Assembly (NCBI RefSeq): GCF_007859715.1
Contig: NZ_SJPG01000001.1
Coordinates: 6,466,001-6,530,000, forward strand
Length of the DNA: 64,000 bases
Source: Rubinisphaera italica
GTDB lineage: Bacteria; Planctomycetota; Planctomycetia; Planctomycetales; Planctomycetaceae
Reading direction: 5' to 3'
This document shows positions 26,149-36,930 of the stretch, one piece after another. Below the pieces are notes generated by a model, which saw only the letters and a list, made by a program, of their open reading frames with translations, was not told the DNA's origin and did no database searches. Both the position numbers and the translations under genes were made by a program. Each line of letters starts with the position of its first letter. The stretch's first letter is position 1.

Positions 26149-27846
26149 TCAGCACTGACCATTGCTGTGCTTTTCGTCGTTGAATCGCTCGATCTGACGA
26201 TACACCGTCATCGTTGAGACTTTGGCGGCTTTGGCGATCTTCTTCACCGGGACGCCAGCGGTATGAAGCTCGCGGATCAGTTCGATCTTTTTCAGCCCAA
26301 TGTAATTTTTGGGTTGCCGTAGGAATGCGGGTCGGTCGGTTTTCAAATGAGGAGCGACTTCCTCGCCAAATCTCTCTTGGGCGTCGTACAGTTTTTCCCA
26401 TGGGATTTGGACGTAGCATTCGAGCAACTCGTCCTCAGAAATTGTCCGATGAGCAAGTACAAGACTCGCTTCTGCGGCACCGGCCAGCATTAGGATTCGG
26501 GTGGCTGCAGTCTTTCGAAGTTTGCCCAGTGAGTAATCGGGGAAGTCCGGGTGGTCCTTTTGCACTCGATTAACGAGGCGATTCCACTGGCGACTGACAC
26601 CGTCACTGTAGTTTCCAGCTTTGGTGATGCGCCAAAGCGGCTTGCCGTTTTCTGTCAGAAAGACAATTTCCCGGTCGGTTCCCTCACCATGTTCGAAGTT
26701 GGCTCGACGATCCAGTTGCCACTCAAGTCCCTCAAGAGTTTCGGGCCAGAGTTTGTGCCGAGTCGGGTTGCCGGTTTTGAACCTGATTCCGACAATTTCT
26801 CCAGACTCTCTCCTGATGAATGGCACACGGAGCTGACCGATCTCGCCGGGGCCAAATGCCGCGTTCAACCCACACAGGAGAATGACTCTCTCAGACGGAA
26901 GGGCATACTTTGAAAGTAGACGAATATGCTCATACGAGACGGTTGAGACCTCCTTCTTTTGCTCGCGGACAAACTTCTCCTCGTTGGTGAGAGGCTCTGG
27001 TTTTTTTGACAGCCGAAACTTCCGAGGCTCCAGCCAGCTGAATTCAGATGACAGGTCGAGCCATTCAAAGAACTTCACCGCGACCTTGATGATGCCCCTT
27101 GCACTTGATGGCGTCAGTCGGGTTCTCGTCCCATCTTTTCGTCGCAGGGAATCGAAGGTTAGTGGTCGAGACCTTACGGCATCGATCATTGCCTGAGCGT
27201 GCTCGGTTGTGAGATGACCCAAATCAACTTTTGTCATCTCAACTTTCACTTGCTCCCCATCCTTGAACCGATGGACTACATCAAGAAAGCTCCGCCAAGA
27301 CTTCAGCTGCGTGAGCTGTGTTTTCCACCATGTTGAGTAGGAGCCATCTGGCTGACGACCTTTTGTTTGCAGGTAGTCTCGATAGCCGTTCAGGGCTTCT
27401 TCAATGGTCTGACCAGTCAGCTCGACGTTGTTTCGAGTTGAAAGTACATCACGTCGGTCACGAATTCCGGCACTCACGGCCTTGAGCCCTGCCTCGAAAA
27501 GCGTTTCGTCGGCAGGCGCGAATGCCGGGCCAATGTCATTCAGTGCAGCAACGTAACCTTCCGGGTCGGACTTCGTCTTGAAAGTCGGTGGAAGAACGGG
27601 AGCTTTCCCTTTGGCAATCGCCTTTGCTGCAGCCAGATAGTCCGGCGTCCAGTGGAAGTTTCCTTGGGTGTAGTGCCAGTGTCGTTCTAGGTGGTCCCAA
27701 AGCTCCCTGATGAGAGCTTCCCGTGGTTCGGCCAGCGAGAGGTCCCAGCCGAGATAGAATTTCTCTTGGTGTCCGGCAAAGTTTCGACCGATGTAACGCA
27801 CGATGCCGTTCTTCGACCGCTTCAGCTTTTTCTGGTAAGTGCTCAT
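26149..27846 (-). CDS. Tyrosine recombinase (island integrase) with extra C-terminal HTH
   Basis: 565 aa from ATG 27846 (GAGG upstream). It has an N-terminal SAM-like arm/core domain (about 60-280), a catalytic domain (about 300-500) and then a resolvase-type helix-turn-helix (GVPVKKIAKAAKVSTMTVYRQI, about 535-557). In the catalytic part, the box II region reads LGKLRKTAAT (Arg present, the usual first His is Gly). HRTIS supplies the late His and ECY supplies the Tyr nucleophile. The first Arg box is unusual (LNAAFGPGEIGQL), without the standard TGLR. Such divergent integrases occur in planctomycetes. It lies next to the 3' end of ssrA, a common integrase target, so it very likely inserted this island. 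Confidence 0.85.
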   Translation of the reverse strand: MSTYQKKLKRSKNGIVRYIGRNFAGHQEKFYLGWDLSLAEPREALIRELWDHLERHWHYTQGNFHWTPDYLAAAKAIAKGKAPVLPPTFKTKSDPEGYVAALNDIGPAFAPADETLFEAGLKAVSAGIRDRRDVLSTRNNVELTGQTIEEALNGYRDYLQTKGRQPDGSYSTWWKTQLTQLKSWRSFLDVVHRFKDGEQVKVEMTKVDLGHLTTEHAQAMIDAVRSRPLTFDSLRRKDGTRTRLTPSSARGIIKVAVKFFEWLDLSSEFSWLEPRKFRLSKKPEPLTNEEKFVREQKKEVSTVSYEHIRLLSKYALPSERVILLCGLNAAFGPGEIGQLRVPFIRRESGEIVGIRFKTGNPTRHKLWPETLEGLEWQLDRRANFEHGEGTDREIVFLTENGKPLWRITKAGNYSDGVSRQWNRLVNRVQKDHPDFPDYSLGKLRKTAATRILMLAGAAEASLVLAHRTISEDELLECYVQIPWEKLYDAQERFGEEVAPHLKTDRPAFLRQPKNYIGLKKIELIRELHTAGVPVKKIAKAAKVSTMTVYRQIERFNDEKHSNGQC

Positions 27847-28018
27847 GTCTGTTTTCCTCAACTGTTTGGGGTGAAATCGGAATCGACGGTTGATTCCGCA
27901 CGGCCAAACCTATGAGCAAAACAGACAATTTCGTCCCCAAATACAGACATTCTGGGGCTCCGAAGCCGCTGTCGAAGGAGCAAATGTGACAGCGAAAATG
28001 CCGCAAAGCGCAAGAAAT

Positions 28019-28049
28019 AAGGCCACTTGCGAAAATCGCAAGTGACCTT
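28019..28049 (-). terminator. Rho-independent-like terminator after ssrA
   Basis: A 13-bp inverted repeat (28019-28031 with 28037-28049, one mismatch) with a 5-nt loop. On the minus strand it lies just after the tmRNA 3' end and is followed by ATTT. It is the natural terminator of ssrA, or one brought in by the island. Confidence 0.65.
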
Positions 28050-28055
28050 ACTTGA

Positions 28056-28412
<357 letters not shown>

Positions 28413-28645
28413 GATTGGATTGTGTCATTAAGAGCTAAGCCCTCAACAACTCGCTTCTTCGCATTTCTTTCATGGTTTACAGTATGATTCCTTGCACCGG
28501 GTGGAAGAAATCACAATTCAACCGAATCCATGAAAAGCTTCATCAATACTTAATCGTACGGGACAAACGCGAATCGTCAAGTAATTTTCAGGATTCGCAG
28601 TTTTCTGGACACAATAACGAACTCCAGGTTCACTAAAATTGCCAA

Positions 28646-30037
28646 ATGATTTTGTCTTACAGAATAAACCGTATTTGTTGTCTGATTCTATTCCTGAGCA
28701 TATTGAACACTGTTGGGTGTTCTGGAAGTTCAGTCTCCGAACCTGCAGTCTCAGGATCTTCTAATCGTCAGTCCGATAATCAGAAGTCAGCAGAAAAGCT
28801 CGACTATCATATTCGTCCAGAATTCGCCGAACGGGAAAAACTTGGATATTGGCCCAATCTGGCAGGCCCCGATTTTAACAGTACCTCACAGGAAACGAAG
28901 CTCTCCTCAGACAGATTGTCAGATGAAAATCGCCTCTGGACAATCGAAATTGGCAGCGGCTACAGCACTCCAGTGGTCGGGCGGGATGATCTCTACGTGT
29001 TTTATCGTCTTGGCGATGATGAAATTATCGAGTGCCGCGAGCTTTTAAAAGGAGGACTGAAGTGGAAATTTGGCTCTCCAACAACTTATGAATGTCCTGT
29101 GGAATACAGTAATGGTCCGTATTCCACTCCCACTCTGGATGAGAATTCCCTGTATGCCATCGGTACGGAATCCAAACTTTACTGCATCAATCGAGCAGAC
29201 GGCGAATTGAAATGGCTGCGTGATTTGCAGTTGGATTACGAGCCGGAAGCCTGGGATTTTCCTGTGGGATCCAGCCCTTTGGTAATTGATGGACAAATCT
29301 ATTTGAACCTGGGAGGCACGAAAGGCAAAAGTGCAATCGTTGCCCTGGATGCGGAATCCAGTAAAACGATCTGGACTTCCATGGAAGATGGCCGCAGCTA
29401 TGCCACACCACGTTATGCACTCATTCATGGAATTCCCCATTTAATTGTGCTGACAGATCATTACCTTGCTTCGCTGAATCCCGAAGACGGCGCGGTTCGC
29501 TGGCAGGTTGAATTTGGAGTGAAGAAAAGTCCCAATCGAGTGAATGCGGTCTCCCCATTGATTGTCGATGACAAAATTATTGCGACGGCTGGTCCCGGCG
29601 GCGGCGTGATTTGTCTGCAGGTTGAGCCAGATGGATCGTATAAACAGCTCTGGACTGATCGCCGGAATCTGGACAGTCAGTTCAATAATATTACCTGTGT
29701 CTCAGATTCGATTTATGGTTTTACATCGAAATGGAATCGCCAGGCATTACTACGTTGCCTTTCTCTGGAGACAGGGGAAATACAATGGGAATGGTCTTCC
29801 AAACTGATGCGGGGCTCGATGATTGCTGCGGATGGAAAGTTGTATCTGCTGGGCGAATCGGGTGAATTTGCTGTCGTCAAATTGCGATCCGATCGCCTGG
29901 AAGTTCTCCTGGAGCTAGATGAACCTCTGTTGAAGAGCCCCAGTTACTCTGCTCCAGTCATTGCGAATGGAATTTTGATATTGCGTGATGAACACAAATT
30001 ACAGGCTTGGAATATCAGAGAGTCCACCAAAGAGTGA
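28646..30037 (+). CDS. PQQ-type beta-propeller lipoprotein
   Basis: A 463-aa protein. It has a lipoprotein signal (LNTVGCSG, cleavage before Cys about residue 25), a short low-complexity linker, and then repeated blades with the PQQ-propeller signature: SLYAIGTESKLYCINRADGELKW, AIVALDAESSKTIW, YLASLNPEDGAVRW. It resembles the WD40/BamB-like PQQ repeat proteins that are abundant in planctomycetes. It lacks clear quinone-binding catalytic residues, so it is probably a scaffold or binding protein at the envelope. It stands alone, first gene on the chromosome side of the island border. Confidence 0.85.
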   Translation: MILSYRINRICCLILFLSILNTVGCSGSSVSEPAVSGSSNRQSDNQKSAEKLDYHIRPEFAEREKLGYWPNLAGPDFNSTSQETKLSSDRLSDENRLWTIEIGSGYSTPVVGRDDLYVFYRLGDDEIIECRELLKGGLKWKFGSPTTYECPVEYSNGPYSTPTLDENSLYAIGTESKLYCINRADGELKWLRDLQLDYEPEAWDFPVGSSPLVIDGQIYLNLGGTKGKSAIVALDAESSKTIWTSMEDGRSYATPRYALIHGIPHLIVLTDHYLASLNPEDGAVRWQVEFGVKKSPNRVNAVSPLIVDDKIIATAGPGGGVICLQVEPDGSYKQLWTDRRNLDSQFNNITCVSDSIYGFTSKWNRQALLRCLSLETGEIQWEWSSKLMRGSMIAADGKLYLLGESGEFAVVKLRSDRLEVLLELDEPLLKSPSYSAPVIANGILILRDEHKLQAWNIRESTKE

Positions 30038-30204
30038 AGAACCTGAACCATCTGGAAATTCGACCTGATTTTCTGCTATGATAATTCACAATAATCATGA
30101 TTCGGAAATAGATTTTCCAACATCTTTGGATGTCGGAATAAACTCTGTATAAATTTCCGGATCTTTCTCAACAGCAATTCCATTTCCACACTTATCAGCC
30201 AATT

Positions 30205-32028
30205 ATGATCGTGACTTCTGAACCCCAAGAGCCAACAACCTCGGCTCATTTGCCCTTTGTCAATATTGCTTCTTATCTGTTTGCGCCTCTGGATAAATTA
30301 CCCGAGCGGCGTGAAGCCTTGCGTCCTCTGTGTAAGTCACTGGGATTGAAGGGAACGATTCTCCTCAGTCCGGAAGGGATCAATATCTTCATGGCGGGCA
30401 GTCGCGAAGCGATTGATCAATTGCTCGATCATCTGCGCAGCGACCCTCTGTTCGAGAAGCTGGAAGTGAAAGAGAGTTTCAGCCAGACCCAGCCATTCAG
30501 TCGATTGCTGGTCAAGTTGAAGAAAGAGATTATTGCGTTTGGGATCGATGGAATTGCACCGCGAGATTACACATCGAAAAAAATACCAGCCGGAGAATTG
30601 AAACGCTGGCTGGATGAAGGTCGTCCTGTCACGCTGCTGGATACGCGTAACGATTACGAAGTCGATCTGGGCACATTTGAAAACGCTTTGCCAATCGGTG
30701 TCGGACATTTCAGGGACTTCCCGGAAGCGGTCCGCAAATTGCCGGGAGAGCTTAAAGAACAACCCATTGTCATGTTCTGTACCGGTGGAATCCGCTGCGA
30801 AAAAGCAGGCCCTTTCATGGAGCAGGAAGGGTTTCGGGAAGTGTATCAGCTCGAAGGGGGCATCCTGAAATACTTTGAAGAATGCGGCGGCGAACATTAC
30901 GATGGGGATTGCTTTGTGTTTGATCATCGCGTTGCCCTGAATCCGAATCTGGAAGAGACCGCAACAACCCAGTGTTACGCCTGTCAACATCCGTTGACTG
31001 TGGCTGATCAGGAATCGGATTATTACGAAATTGGAAAAACGTGTCCGTATTGCTGGACCGATCCGACTTTGAATCAGCCGACGATTGCCGATCGTGAGCA
31101 GCGAATTCACTCAGTCACTCAGCCACTCCCCGGCTCCATTTCCTACACCAACGAACGCCCTTTAAACGTACCGTTGCGGTACGAAAACTGGACATTGATC
31201 GATTTCCTGTGCGACTATCATCCCCATGTCACGCGTGCCAACTGGGAGAGAGTCTGTCAGGAAGGCTGCATTCGAGATCGCGGTCAAAGCCTTGATGAAC
31301 AGTCTATTCTCCGTCCCGGTCAGCGACTCCTGCGACTGGAACCCGATACGATTGAGCCCGATGTGAATGCCAATATTCGCATTCTGGACTGGGATGAACC
31401 TCTGGTCGTCTTTGAAAAGCCGGCTCCTTTGCCGATGCATCCTTGTGGGCGGTTTAACCGCAACAGCATGACATCAATTCTTGATCTCGCTTTCCCAGAA
31501 ATACAATTACGTCCTGCCCATCGGCTCGATGCGAACACGACCGGCCTGGTCCTGTTTACGTCTCATCGAGATATTTCAAAGCGTGTTCAACGTCAATTTG
31601 AAAAAGGGCAGGCTCGCAAGACTTACTTGTGTCGATTGACTGGTCAACCTGAGTGGAATGAGTTTGTCTGCAGTGAAGCGATTTCGCGCGTACCTAACGA
31701 GGGTGGGTTTCGTGGGATAGATAACGAAGCCGGTGATACCGCCGAAACAAAGTTTCGTGTTCTCGAACGATATGAAAATGGGGAATCGTTAATTGAAGCT
31801 CGTCCCATCACTGGTCGGACGAATCAGATCCGTGTCCATTTATGGTATCTGGGAGTTCCGATCTGTGGAGATCCGGTCTATCTTCCGAATGGGCAATGGG
31901 GTGATCGCCAAACGCTGACGGTGAACGATCCTCCGATGTGTCTCCATGCCTGGAAGTTGACATTCAACGATCCAGAAACAAATCAGGAACGGAGTTATGA
32001 ATCCAATCGACCAGCCTGGGCGGAATAA
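30205..32028 (+). CDS. Fusion of tRNA U34 hydroxylase (TrhO/rhodanese) and RluA-family pseudouridine synthase
   Basis: A 607-aa protein. Residues 15-280 match TrhO: an acylphosphatase-like front, a rhodanese domain with active loop [10 protein letters not shown], and a C-terminal Cys cluster ([13 protein letters not shown]). TrhO makes 5-hydroxyuridine at tRNA position 34. Residues of about 325-600 are an RluA-type synthase: an S4-like start, the catalytic motif [10 protein letters not shown] (Asp of RLD), and the late [21 protein letters not shown] motif. Both active sites look complete. Usually these are separate genes. The fusion suggests two modifications on the same or nearby RNA. Neighbours are PQQ-propeller genes and give no further clue. 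Confidence 0.9.
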   Translation: MIVTSEPQEPTTSAHLPFVNIASYLFAPLDKLPERREALRPLCKSLGLKGTILLSPEGINIFMAGSREAIDQLLDHLRSDPLFEKLEVKESFSQTQPFSRLLVKLKKEIIAFGIDGIAPRDYTSKKIPAGELKRWLDEGRPVTLLDTRNDYEVDLGTFENALPIGVGHFRDFPEAVRKLPGELKEQPIVMFCTGGIRCEKAGPFMEQEGFREVYQLEGGILKYFEECGGEHYDGDCFVFDHRVALNPNLEETATTQCYACQHPLTVADQESDYYEIGKTCPYCWTDPTLNQPTIADREQRIHSVTQPLPGSISYTNERPLNVPLRYENWTLIDFLCDYHPHVTRANWERVCQEGCIRDRGQSLDEQSILRPGQRLLRLEPDTIEPDVNANIRILDWDEPLVVFEKPAPLPMHPCGRFNRNSMTSILDLAFPEIQLRPAHRLDANTTGLVLFTSHRDISKRVQRQFEKGQARKTYLCRLTGQPEWNEFVCSEAISRVPNEGGFRGIDNEAGDTAETKFRVLERYENGESLIEARPITGRTNQIRVHLWYLGVPICGDPVYLPNGQWGDRQTLTVNDPPMCLHAWKLTFNDPETNQERSYESNRPAWAE

Positions 32029-32205
32029 AAGATCACATTTGTGTCATCTGTTGAGAGAACAGAACTTGGATCAATGATGACTTATTTCGAAATTAAAATT
32101 CATGACTCAACTCCACAGACAATGCCTCACCCATCGACAATTTGTTTCTGAGTGTAATAATTCGTAAGTTAAATTTGAGACACGAGCCTTTTGATGGAGC
32201 GGATG

Positions 32206-33546
32206 ATGAGTCGATTGAGAAGAGTTGTGGTCTGGCTAGGTTTGATCAGTATTAGCCTCTGGAATGCGACCGCTCAGGCTGAGGACTGGCCTCAATGGCA
32301 GGGGCCGCAACGAGATAGTGTCTGGCGTGAAACGGGAGTGATTAAAAAATTTCCCGAAGCTGGACCTGAAATTCTGTGGCGAACAAACATCGGACTCGGC
32401 TTTTCCGGCCCAGCTGTTGTCGGCGATAAAGTTTTCGTCTTCGATTATCTTCACGATGGCGGAGATTTGACTCCCAGTGCTTCTGTCCGAAATCGATTGA
32501 TCGGTCAGGAACGTATTGCCTGTCTGGATGCCAAAACCGGTGAGCAACTCTGGGAATACAAATACGATTGCCCCTATTTTATTTCCTATCCTTCCGGCCC
32601 CCGCTGTACTCCAACCGTCCATGAGGGGTTTGTTTATACGGTTGGGGCAGAAGGAAATTTGACCTGCCTGAATGCCAAGAACGGGAAAAAGATCTGGGCC
32701 AAGTCACTCAAGGAACAGTACCCGCTCGAAGAGACTCCGATCTGGGGATACTCGAGCCATCCTCTCGTCGATGGCGATCTGCTGTACTGTCTGGCGGGTG
32801 GTGAAGGAAGTGTTGTTGTGGCTTTCAATCGGAAGACGGGAGAAGAAGTCTGGAAGAATCTTTCCTCGCCTCAACCCGGGTACTCTCCACCCACAATGAT
32901 CGAACATGGCGGAACAAAGCAGTTAATTGTCTGGGATCCGGAATCGCTGAACAGCCTGAATCCGATTGACGGGACTTTGCACTGGTCACAACCACTCAAG
33001 CCGGATTACACAATGTCGGTTATGTCGCCTCGCCTATCTGGTGACTACCTGTACGCTGCAGGCATTGGTGATGTCGGAGCCGTATTCAAATTGGGGACCG
33101 ATGCCAACGGTCAGCCGATGTCTGAAGAAGTTTGGCGGGGAACGGGTCGTACGGGAATTTATCCGGGGAACAGCACTCCGTTCATTGAAGACGGTGTGAT
33201 TTTCGGATGCAATATCCGGCCGGGAAGTTATATGGCTGCGGACCTTCTGACTGGAGAGCGTCTCTGGGAAACAACAGAGCTGATTTCCGGCGAACGTCCC
33301 GCCGCGCACGCGACCGCTTTTACCGTAAAAAATGGGAACCAGTTTATTCTCTTCACTGAAAAAGGGGATCTGGTCATTACAAAACTGGGGCGGAACGGAT
33401 TCCGGGAAATCTCCCGGGCTCATGTCATCGAGCCGACCGGCGATGCTTTTGGGCGTCCTGTTGTCTGGACGCATCCGGCTTACGCCAACAAATGCTGTTA
33501 TGTTCGCAACGATAATGAAATTATCTGTGTCAATCTGGCTGAGTAA
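32206..33546 (+). CDS. Secreted PQQ-type beta-propeller protein
   Basis: About 446 aa. The start is ATG 32206 or 32203, with GGAG just before. An in-frame TTG at 32191 is less likely. A Sec signal (VVVWLGLISISLWNATAQA) is followed by the WPQWQGPQRD motif that opens many planctomycete propeller proteins, then blades such as RIACLDAKTGEQLWEYKY, FVYTVGAEGNLTCLNAKNGKKIW and VVVAFNRKTGEEVW. It is likely periplasmic. It is the first of three rightward genes, followed by an HlyD-like adaptor 20 nt on. Confidence 0.85.
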   Translation: MSRLRRVVVWLGLISISLWNATAQAEDWPQWQGPQRDSVWRETGVIKKFPEAGPEILWRTNIGLGFSGPAVVGDKVFVFDYLHDGGDLTPSASVRNRLIGQERIACLDAKTGEQLWEYKYDCPYFISYPSGPRCTPTVHEGFVYTVGAEGNLTCLNAKNGKKIWAKSLKEQYPLEETPIWGYSSHPLVDGDLLYCLAGGEGSVVVAFNRKTGEEVWKNLSSPQPGYSPPTMIEHGGTKQLIVWDPESLNSLNPIDGTLHWSQPLKPDYTMSVMSPRLSGDYLYAAGIGDVGAVFKLGTDANGQPMSEEVWRGTGRTGIYPGNSTPFIEDGVIFGCNIRPGSYMAADLLTGERLWETTELISGERPAAHATAFTVKNGNQFILFTEKGDLVITKLGRNGFREISRAHVIEPTGDAFGRPVVWTHPAYANKCCYVRNDNEIICVNLAE

Positions 33547-33566
33547 TTGGGAGAAGTAGGTTTCGT

Positions 33567-34520
33567 ATGAAACAGACCGGGAATTTACTTAAAGGGTTGA
33601 GTGGCCAGTGGCGAGTGGCTAGTGGGCAGATGGGGATGGTCTGCTTTTTTTTCTTGATGATCGCTACTGGACCGTCGATTGAAGCAGAAGAGATTGTTGC
33701 CGAATCGACATTTCTTTCTGTTTTACACTCAGCTGAAATTCCTGCTCGTGATTTGGGGATCCTCGAAAAACTCGAAGTTAAAGAGGGTGAGAAGGTCAAA
33801 GCCGGAGCAAAGCTGGCGAGTTTGAATCAGACCGAAGCTCAACTGGAGTTGAAACTGGCAACCGGTCAGTTGAATGTGGCTCGGGAGGAAGCCGAAAATG
33901 AGATCAGTCAGTCCCTGGCCAGGAAGACGATTGAAGTGGCTCAGGCAGAATTGAAACGGGCTCAGGAAGCGAATCTCAAGTATCCGGAAACGGTTTCTCT
34001 GACGGAAGTCGATCGACTCCGACTCATCTCAGAAAAAGCAGTGCTCGATTACGATCAAGCCGTTCATGAACAGCGAATGCGAAAGTTGACCGCTGATTTA
34101 AAGGAAATCGAGCAGGAAATTGCCCAGGCGAATCTCGAACGAAGAACGATCAAATCCCCGCTGGATGGAAGTATCGAAAAGATCTATGTTCGCCCCGGCG
34201 AATGGGTTCAACCGGGGACAACGCTGTTGCGGGTGGTCGATGTTTCCACATTGCGAGCAGAGGCAATCTTGCCGGCTGAGTATCGATATCTCGATTTGTT
34301 ACAGACAAAAGTGAGTGTCGAAGTCAAAACAGGAAAAGCCCAAGAGAAGCCATCGATCGTTGAAGGAGATATTACGTTTATCCACCCACAGTTTGATCCC
34401 ATCGATGGATCATTTCGGATCTGGGCAGAACTGGATAATAAAGAAGAGCTCCTCAGCCCCGGAGAATCTGTCACAATGACCATTCATCTGGGTGAAAAGA
34501 AGCCCGCTGCTCAGCCATGA
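33567..34520 (+). CDS. HlyD/RND-type periplasmic adaptor protein
   Basis: A 317-aa protein with an N-terminal hydrophobic segment (GMVCFFFLMIATGPSI). It has a biotinyl/lipoyl half motif (LEKLEVKEGEKVKAGAKLASLN), an alpha-helical hairpin of about 110 residues, the second half motif (IKSPLDGSIEKIYVRPGEWV) and a beta-barrel end. Such adaptors link an inner-membrane pump to an outer-membrane channel. No pump gene is adjacent. The gene ends in a 4-nt overlap with the COG1548-like gene, so the two are translated together, which is unexpected for an efflux adaptor. Confidence 0.82.
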   Translation: MKQTGNLLKGLSGQWRVASGQMGMVCFFFLMIATGPSIEAEEIVAESTFLSVLHSAEIPARDLGILEKLEVKEGEKVKAGAKLASLNQTEAQLELKLATGQLNVAREEAENEISQSLARKTIEVAQAELKRAQEANLKYPETVSLTEVDRLRLISEKAVLDYDQAVHEQRMRKLTADLKEIEQEIAQANLERRTIKSPLDGSIEKIYVRPGEWVQPGTTLLRVVDVSTLRAEAILPAEYRYLDLLQTKVSVEVKTGKAQEKPSIVEGDITFIHPQFDPIDGSFRIWAELDNKEELLSPGESVTMTIHLGEKKPAAQP

Positions 34521-35551
34521 CCGACCGATCTTCCGAAAACATTATCGGTCTGGATTTGGGGGGAGCGAATCTCAAATTTGCGGATCGTCATGGCCGTGCC
34601 CGATCGATTTCCTTTCCGCTTTGGAAGTCCTGGCGCGAACTGGAAGCGGTTCTCCGGGACGCTTTCCAGCAGTTTAAACCGGCTTGTCTGATCGCCTTTA
34701 CGATGACAGGGGAACTGGCAGATTGCTTTGCTAATGCAGCCGAAGGTGTGGAGTATTTAATCAACACAACGGTGGCTGCCGCGGATGGAATACCGGTAGT
34801 CGTCTGGCAAACCTCTGGTGAATTCGTTTCGCCAGAGGTCGGCTGTGAATTTCCCATGCTGACAGCCGCAGCGAACTGGATGGCACTGGCGACCTGGGTG
34901 GCTCGGGCTCTTGGAGCTGGCGAAACGGGACTGTTGATTGATATTGGATCGACAACGACCGACCTCATACCGTTGGCTGACGCTTATGCCTGCCCAAGCG
35001 GTTTGACCGACTACGAACGACTTCGCTCCGGAGAACTTGTTTATACCGGCGGGCAGCGAACACCTCTGTGTGCGGTTTCCGATTCTGTTCGGCTTGATAA
35101 TGTGGAATTTCCACTGGCAGCCGAACTATTCGCAACGATGTTCGATGTCTATTTGATCCTGGAAGAAATCCCAGAAGATTCCACGGATTTGAATACGGCA
35201 GATGGAAGGCCAGCAGATATCAAACATGCCCGGCAACGACTGGCACGTATGGTTTGCGCAGGCGAACATCAACTGAGTCAATCGCAACTCACGGAAATGG
35301 CCCTGCAGTTCAAGGGGAGTCAACAGGAGTTGATAACTCGGCAGCTTCGGTTGGTATTGAAATCACTTACTTCTCCGCCTCGACAAATTATTCTTTCTGG
35401 AAGCAGTGAATTTATTGGGCAAGCCGTGGTGAAATCCTGTCCTGAATTGAGTGATGTGAATCTGCTTTCGCTCCCGCAACTGCTCGGCCCCGAACTTGCC
35501 TCCGCCGCCTGTGCCCATGCTCTTATTCAGTTGGCTAATGAACGAGTTTAG
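34517..35551 (+). CDS. COG1548 H4MPT-linked C1 pathway protein (hydantoinase/kinase fold)
   Basis: A 344-aa protein of the ASKHA/hydantoinase A group. It has the opening phosphate loop IIGLDLGGANLKFAD, TMTGELADC, and the second loop LLIDIGSTTTDLIPL. COG1548 proteins cluster with methanopterin-dependent C1 genes in planctomycetes and methylotrophs. The archaeal relative MfnF takes part in methanofuran synthesis. So a role in making a methanofuran-like C1 carrier is likely. No other C1 gene is in the window. It overlaps the adaptor gene by 4 nt. Confidence 0.8.
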   Translation: MTDRSSENIIGLDLGGANLKFADRHGRARSISFPLWKSWRELEAVLRDAFQQFKPACLIAFTMTGELADCFANAAEGVEYLINTTVAAADGIPVVVWQTSGEFVSPEVGCEFPMLTAAANWMALATWVARALGAGETGLLIDIGSTTTDLIPLADAYACPSGLTDYERLRSGELVYTGGQRTPLCAVSDSVRLDNVEFPLAAELFATMFDVYLILEEIPEDSTDLNTADGRPADIKHARQRLARMVCAGEHQLSQSQLTEMALQFKGSQQELITRQLRLVLKSLTSPPRQIILSGSSEFIGQAVVKSCPELSDVNLLSLPQLLGPELASAACAHALIQLANERV

Positions 35552-35636
35552 ATCATTATTAAATGAAAACTTCACTCACATGAGCCTCAAAAATAGTAAA
35601 ACTCTGAGCAAATACCGCAATTCATGGCAAAAATGC

Positions 35637-36854
35637 TCATGTTTTCTCGACTGATGATTCCTGCAATTCCTGAAGTGCTTTGATCAACTTATCAGTGGAT
35701 CTTTCAGGATGGATAGAACTGAGAGTTATTCGCAGTCGTGCTGTTCCCTGCGGAACTGTTGGTGGTCGGATTGCACCGACCAGAAAGCCTCGGGATTCCA
35801 ACTCTTTTGCCCATTCCATCGTCTTCTCTTCATTATGCAATACGACTGGAATGATGGGGGAATTTTCTTGCCCAAGGACTTCAAAGCCAGATCTTTTCAG
35901 GTTAAGACGAAACTGGCGGGATTGGTTTCGTAACTTTGAGATTTGTTGCGGATGTGCCTGCAACTGTTTAATAGCCGCAGTCGCAGATGCACAGGCGGCT
36001 ATTGATAAGCCGGTGGAAAACATCAGAGGGCGAGATGTGTTCCACAAGAGTTGGATGGTTTCTGCGGAACCGGCAACAAATCCACCTTGAGAACCGAGGG
36101 CCTTGCTAAGGGTGCCGATGCGGACGGGAATTCGCCGTTCGATGAGTTCAGCAGTCAATTCCCCCTGCTCACGAAACTGACCGATTAGACCTTGTCCGCT
36201 GGAGCCGTACACTCCAGTGGCGTGAGCTTCATCACAGATAAGATACGCATCGAACTCCTCAGCTAATTGCACCAGTTCCACCAGCGGAGCGTTTGTCCCA
36301 TCCATCCCGAAAACGGTCTCTGTCACAATCCAGCGACGGCCCTGTATTGATTGGGCTTTCGTCAATTCCCGTCGAAGTGTCGTCATATCTTCGTGGCGAT
36401 ATACTCTCAGTTTTGCCTTGGAGAGTCGACAACCATCAATCAGACAGGCATGATTTAGACGATCACAGAAGAGGATGTCCTCTTCTTGAACCAGCGATGC
36501 AATCGCTCCCTGGCAAGCTGCGTATCCAGATGAGCAGAGCAGTATCTCATCTACCGACTCAAAGTTCCGCAGAGCATCGCACAAATCTTGATGCGCGGGT
36601 GTCCAACCGGAGATCAGTACGCTGGCACGAGCTCCAACACCATATTGCTCGATCGCTTTAATGGCTGCGGATTGAATCGCAGGATCAAGCGAGTAGCCAT
36701 GATAATCGTTACTGGAAAAATCCCAGAGCTCCCGCCCTTCAATTCGACATCGCCCCTGACCAAGCGGCTCTACAACACGACGAGTTCGGAGCAAATTCTG
36801 TTCTTTGATCGCGTTGAGTCGATCCCGAACGTCATCGTGGAAGGAGTTGCTCAC
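35637..36854 (-). CDS. bioF: 8-amino-7-oxononanoate synthase/KBL-family PLP enzyme (BioF-like)
   Basis: A 405-aa alpha-oxoamine synthase. It shows the substrate-site motif NDYHGYSLDP, CSSGYAACQGAI, DEAHATGVYGSSGQG and the Schiff-base lysine in IGTLSKALGSQGG. BioF condenses pimeloyl-ACP with alanine to start the biotin ring pathway. Close relatives (KBL, serine palmitoyltransferase-like) share the motifs, and no bio genes flank it, so substrate is inferred from best general likeness. It ends next to the COG1548 gene convergently. Confidence 0.8.
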   Translation of the reverse strand: MSNSFHDDVRDRLNAIKEQNLLRTRRVVEPLGQGRCRIEGRELWDFSSNDYHGYSLDPAIQSAAIKAIEQYGVGARASVLISGWTPAHQDLCDALRNFESVDEILLCSSGYAACQGAIASLVQEEDILFCDRLNHACLIDGCRLSKAKLRVYRHEDMTTLRRELTKAQSIQGRRWIVTETVFGMDGTNAPLVELVQLAEEFDAYLICDEAHATGVYGSSGQGLIGQFREQGELTAELIERRIPVRIGTLSKALGSQGGFVAGSAETIQLLWNTSRPLMFSTGLSIAACASATAAIKQLQAHPQQISKLRNQSRQFRLNLKRSGFEVLGQENSPIIPVVLHNEEKTMEWAKELESRGFLVGAIRPPTVPQGTARLRITLSSIHPERSTDKLIKALQELQESSVEKT

Positions 36855-36930
36855 GGGATGTAGTCTTAATTCCGAGCTTTAACTTATTTTTATATTGGAC
36901 TGCAGAAAAACGCGGATGAAAAAGAATCTC

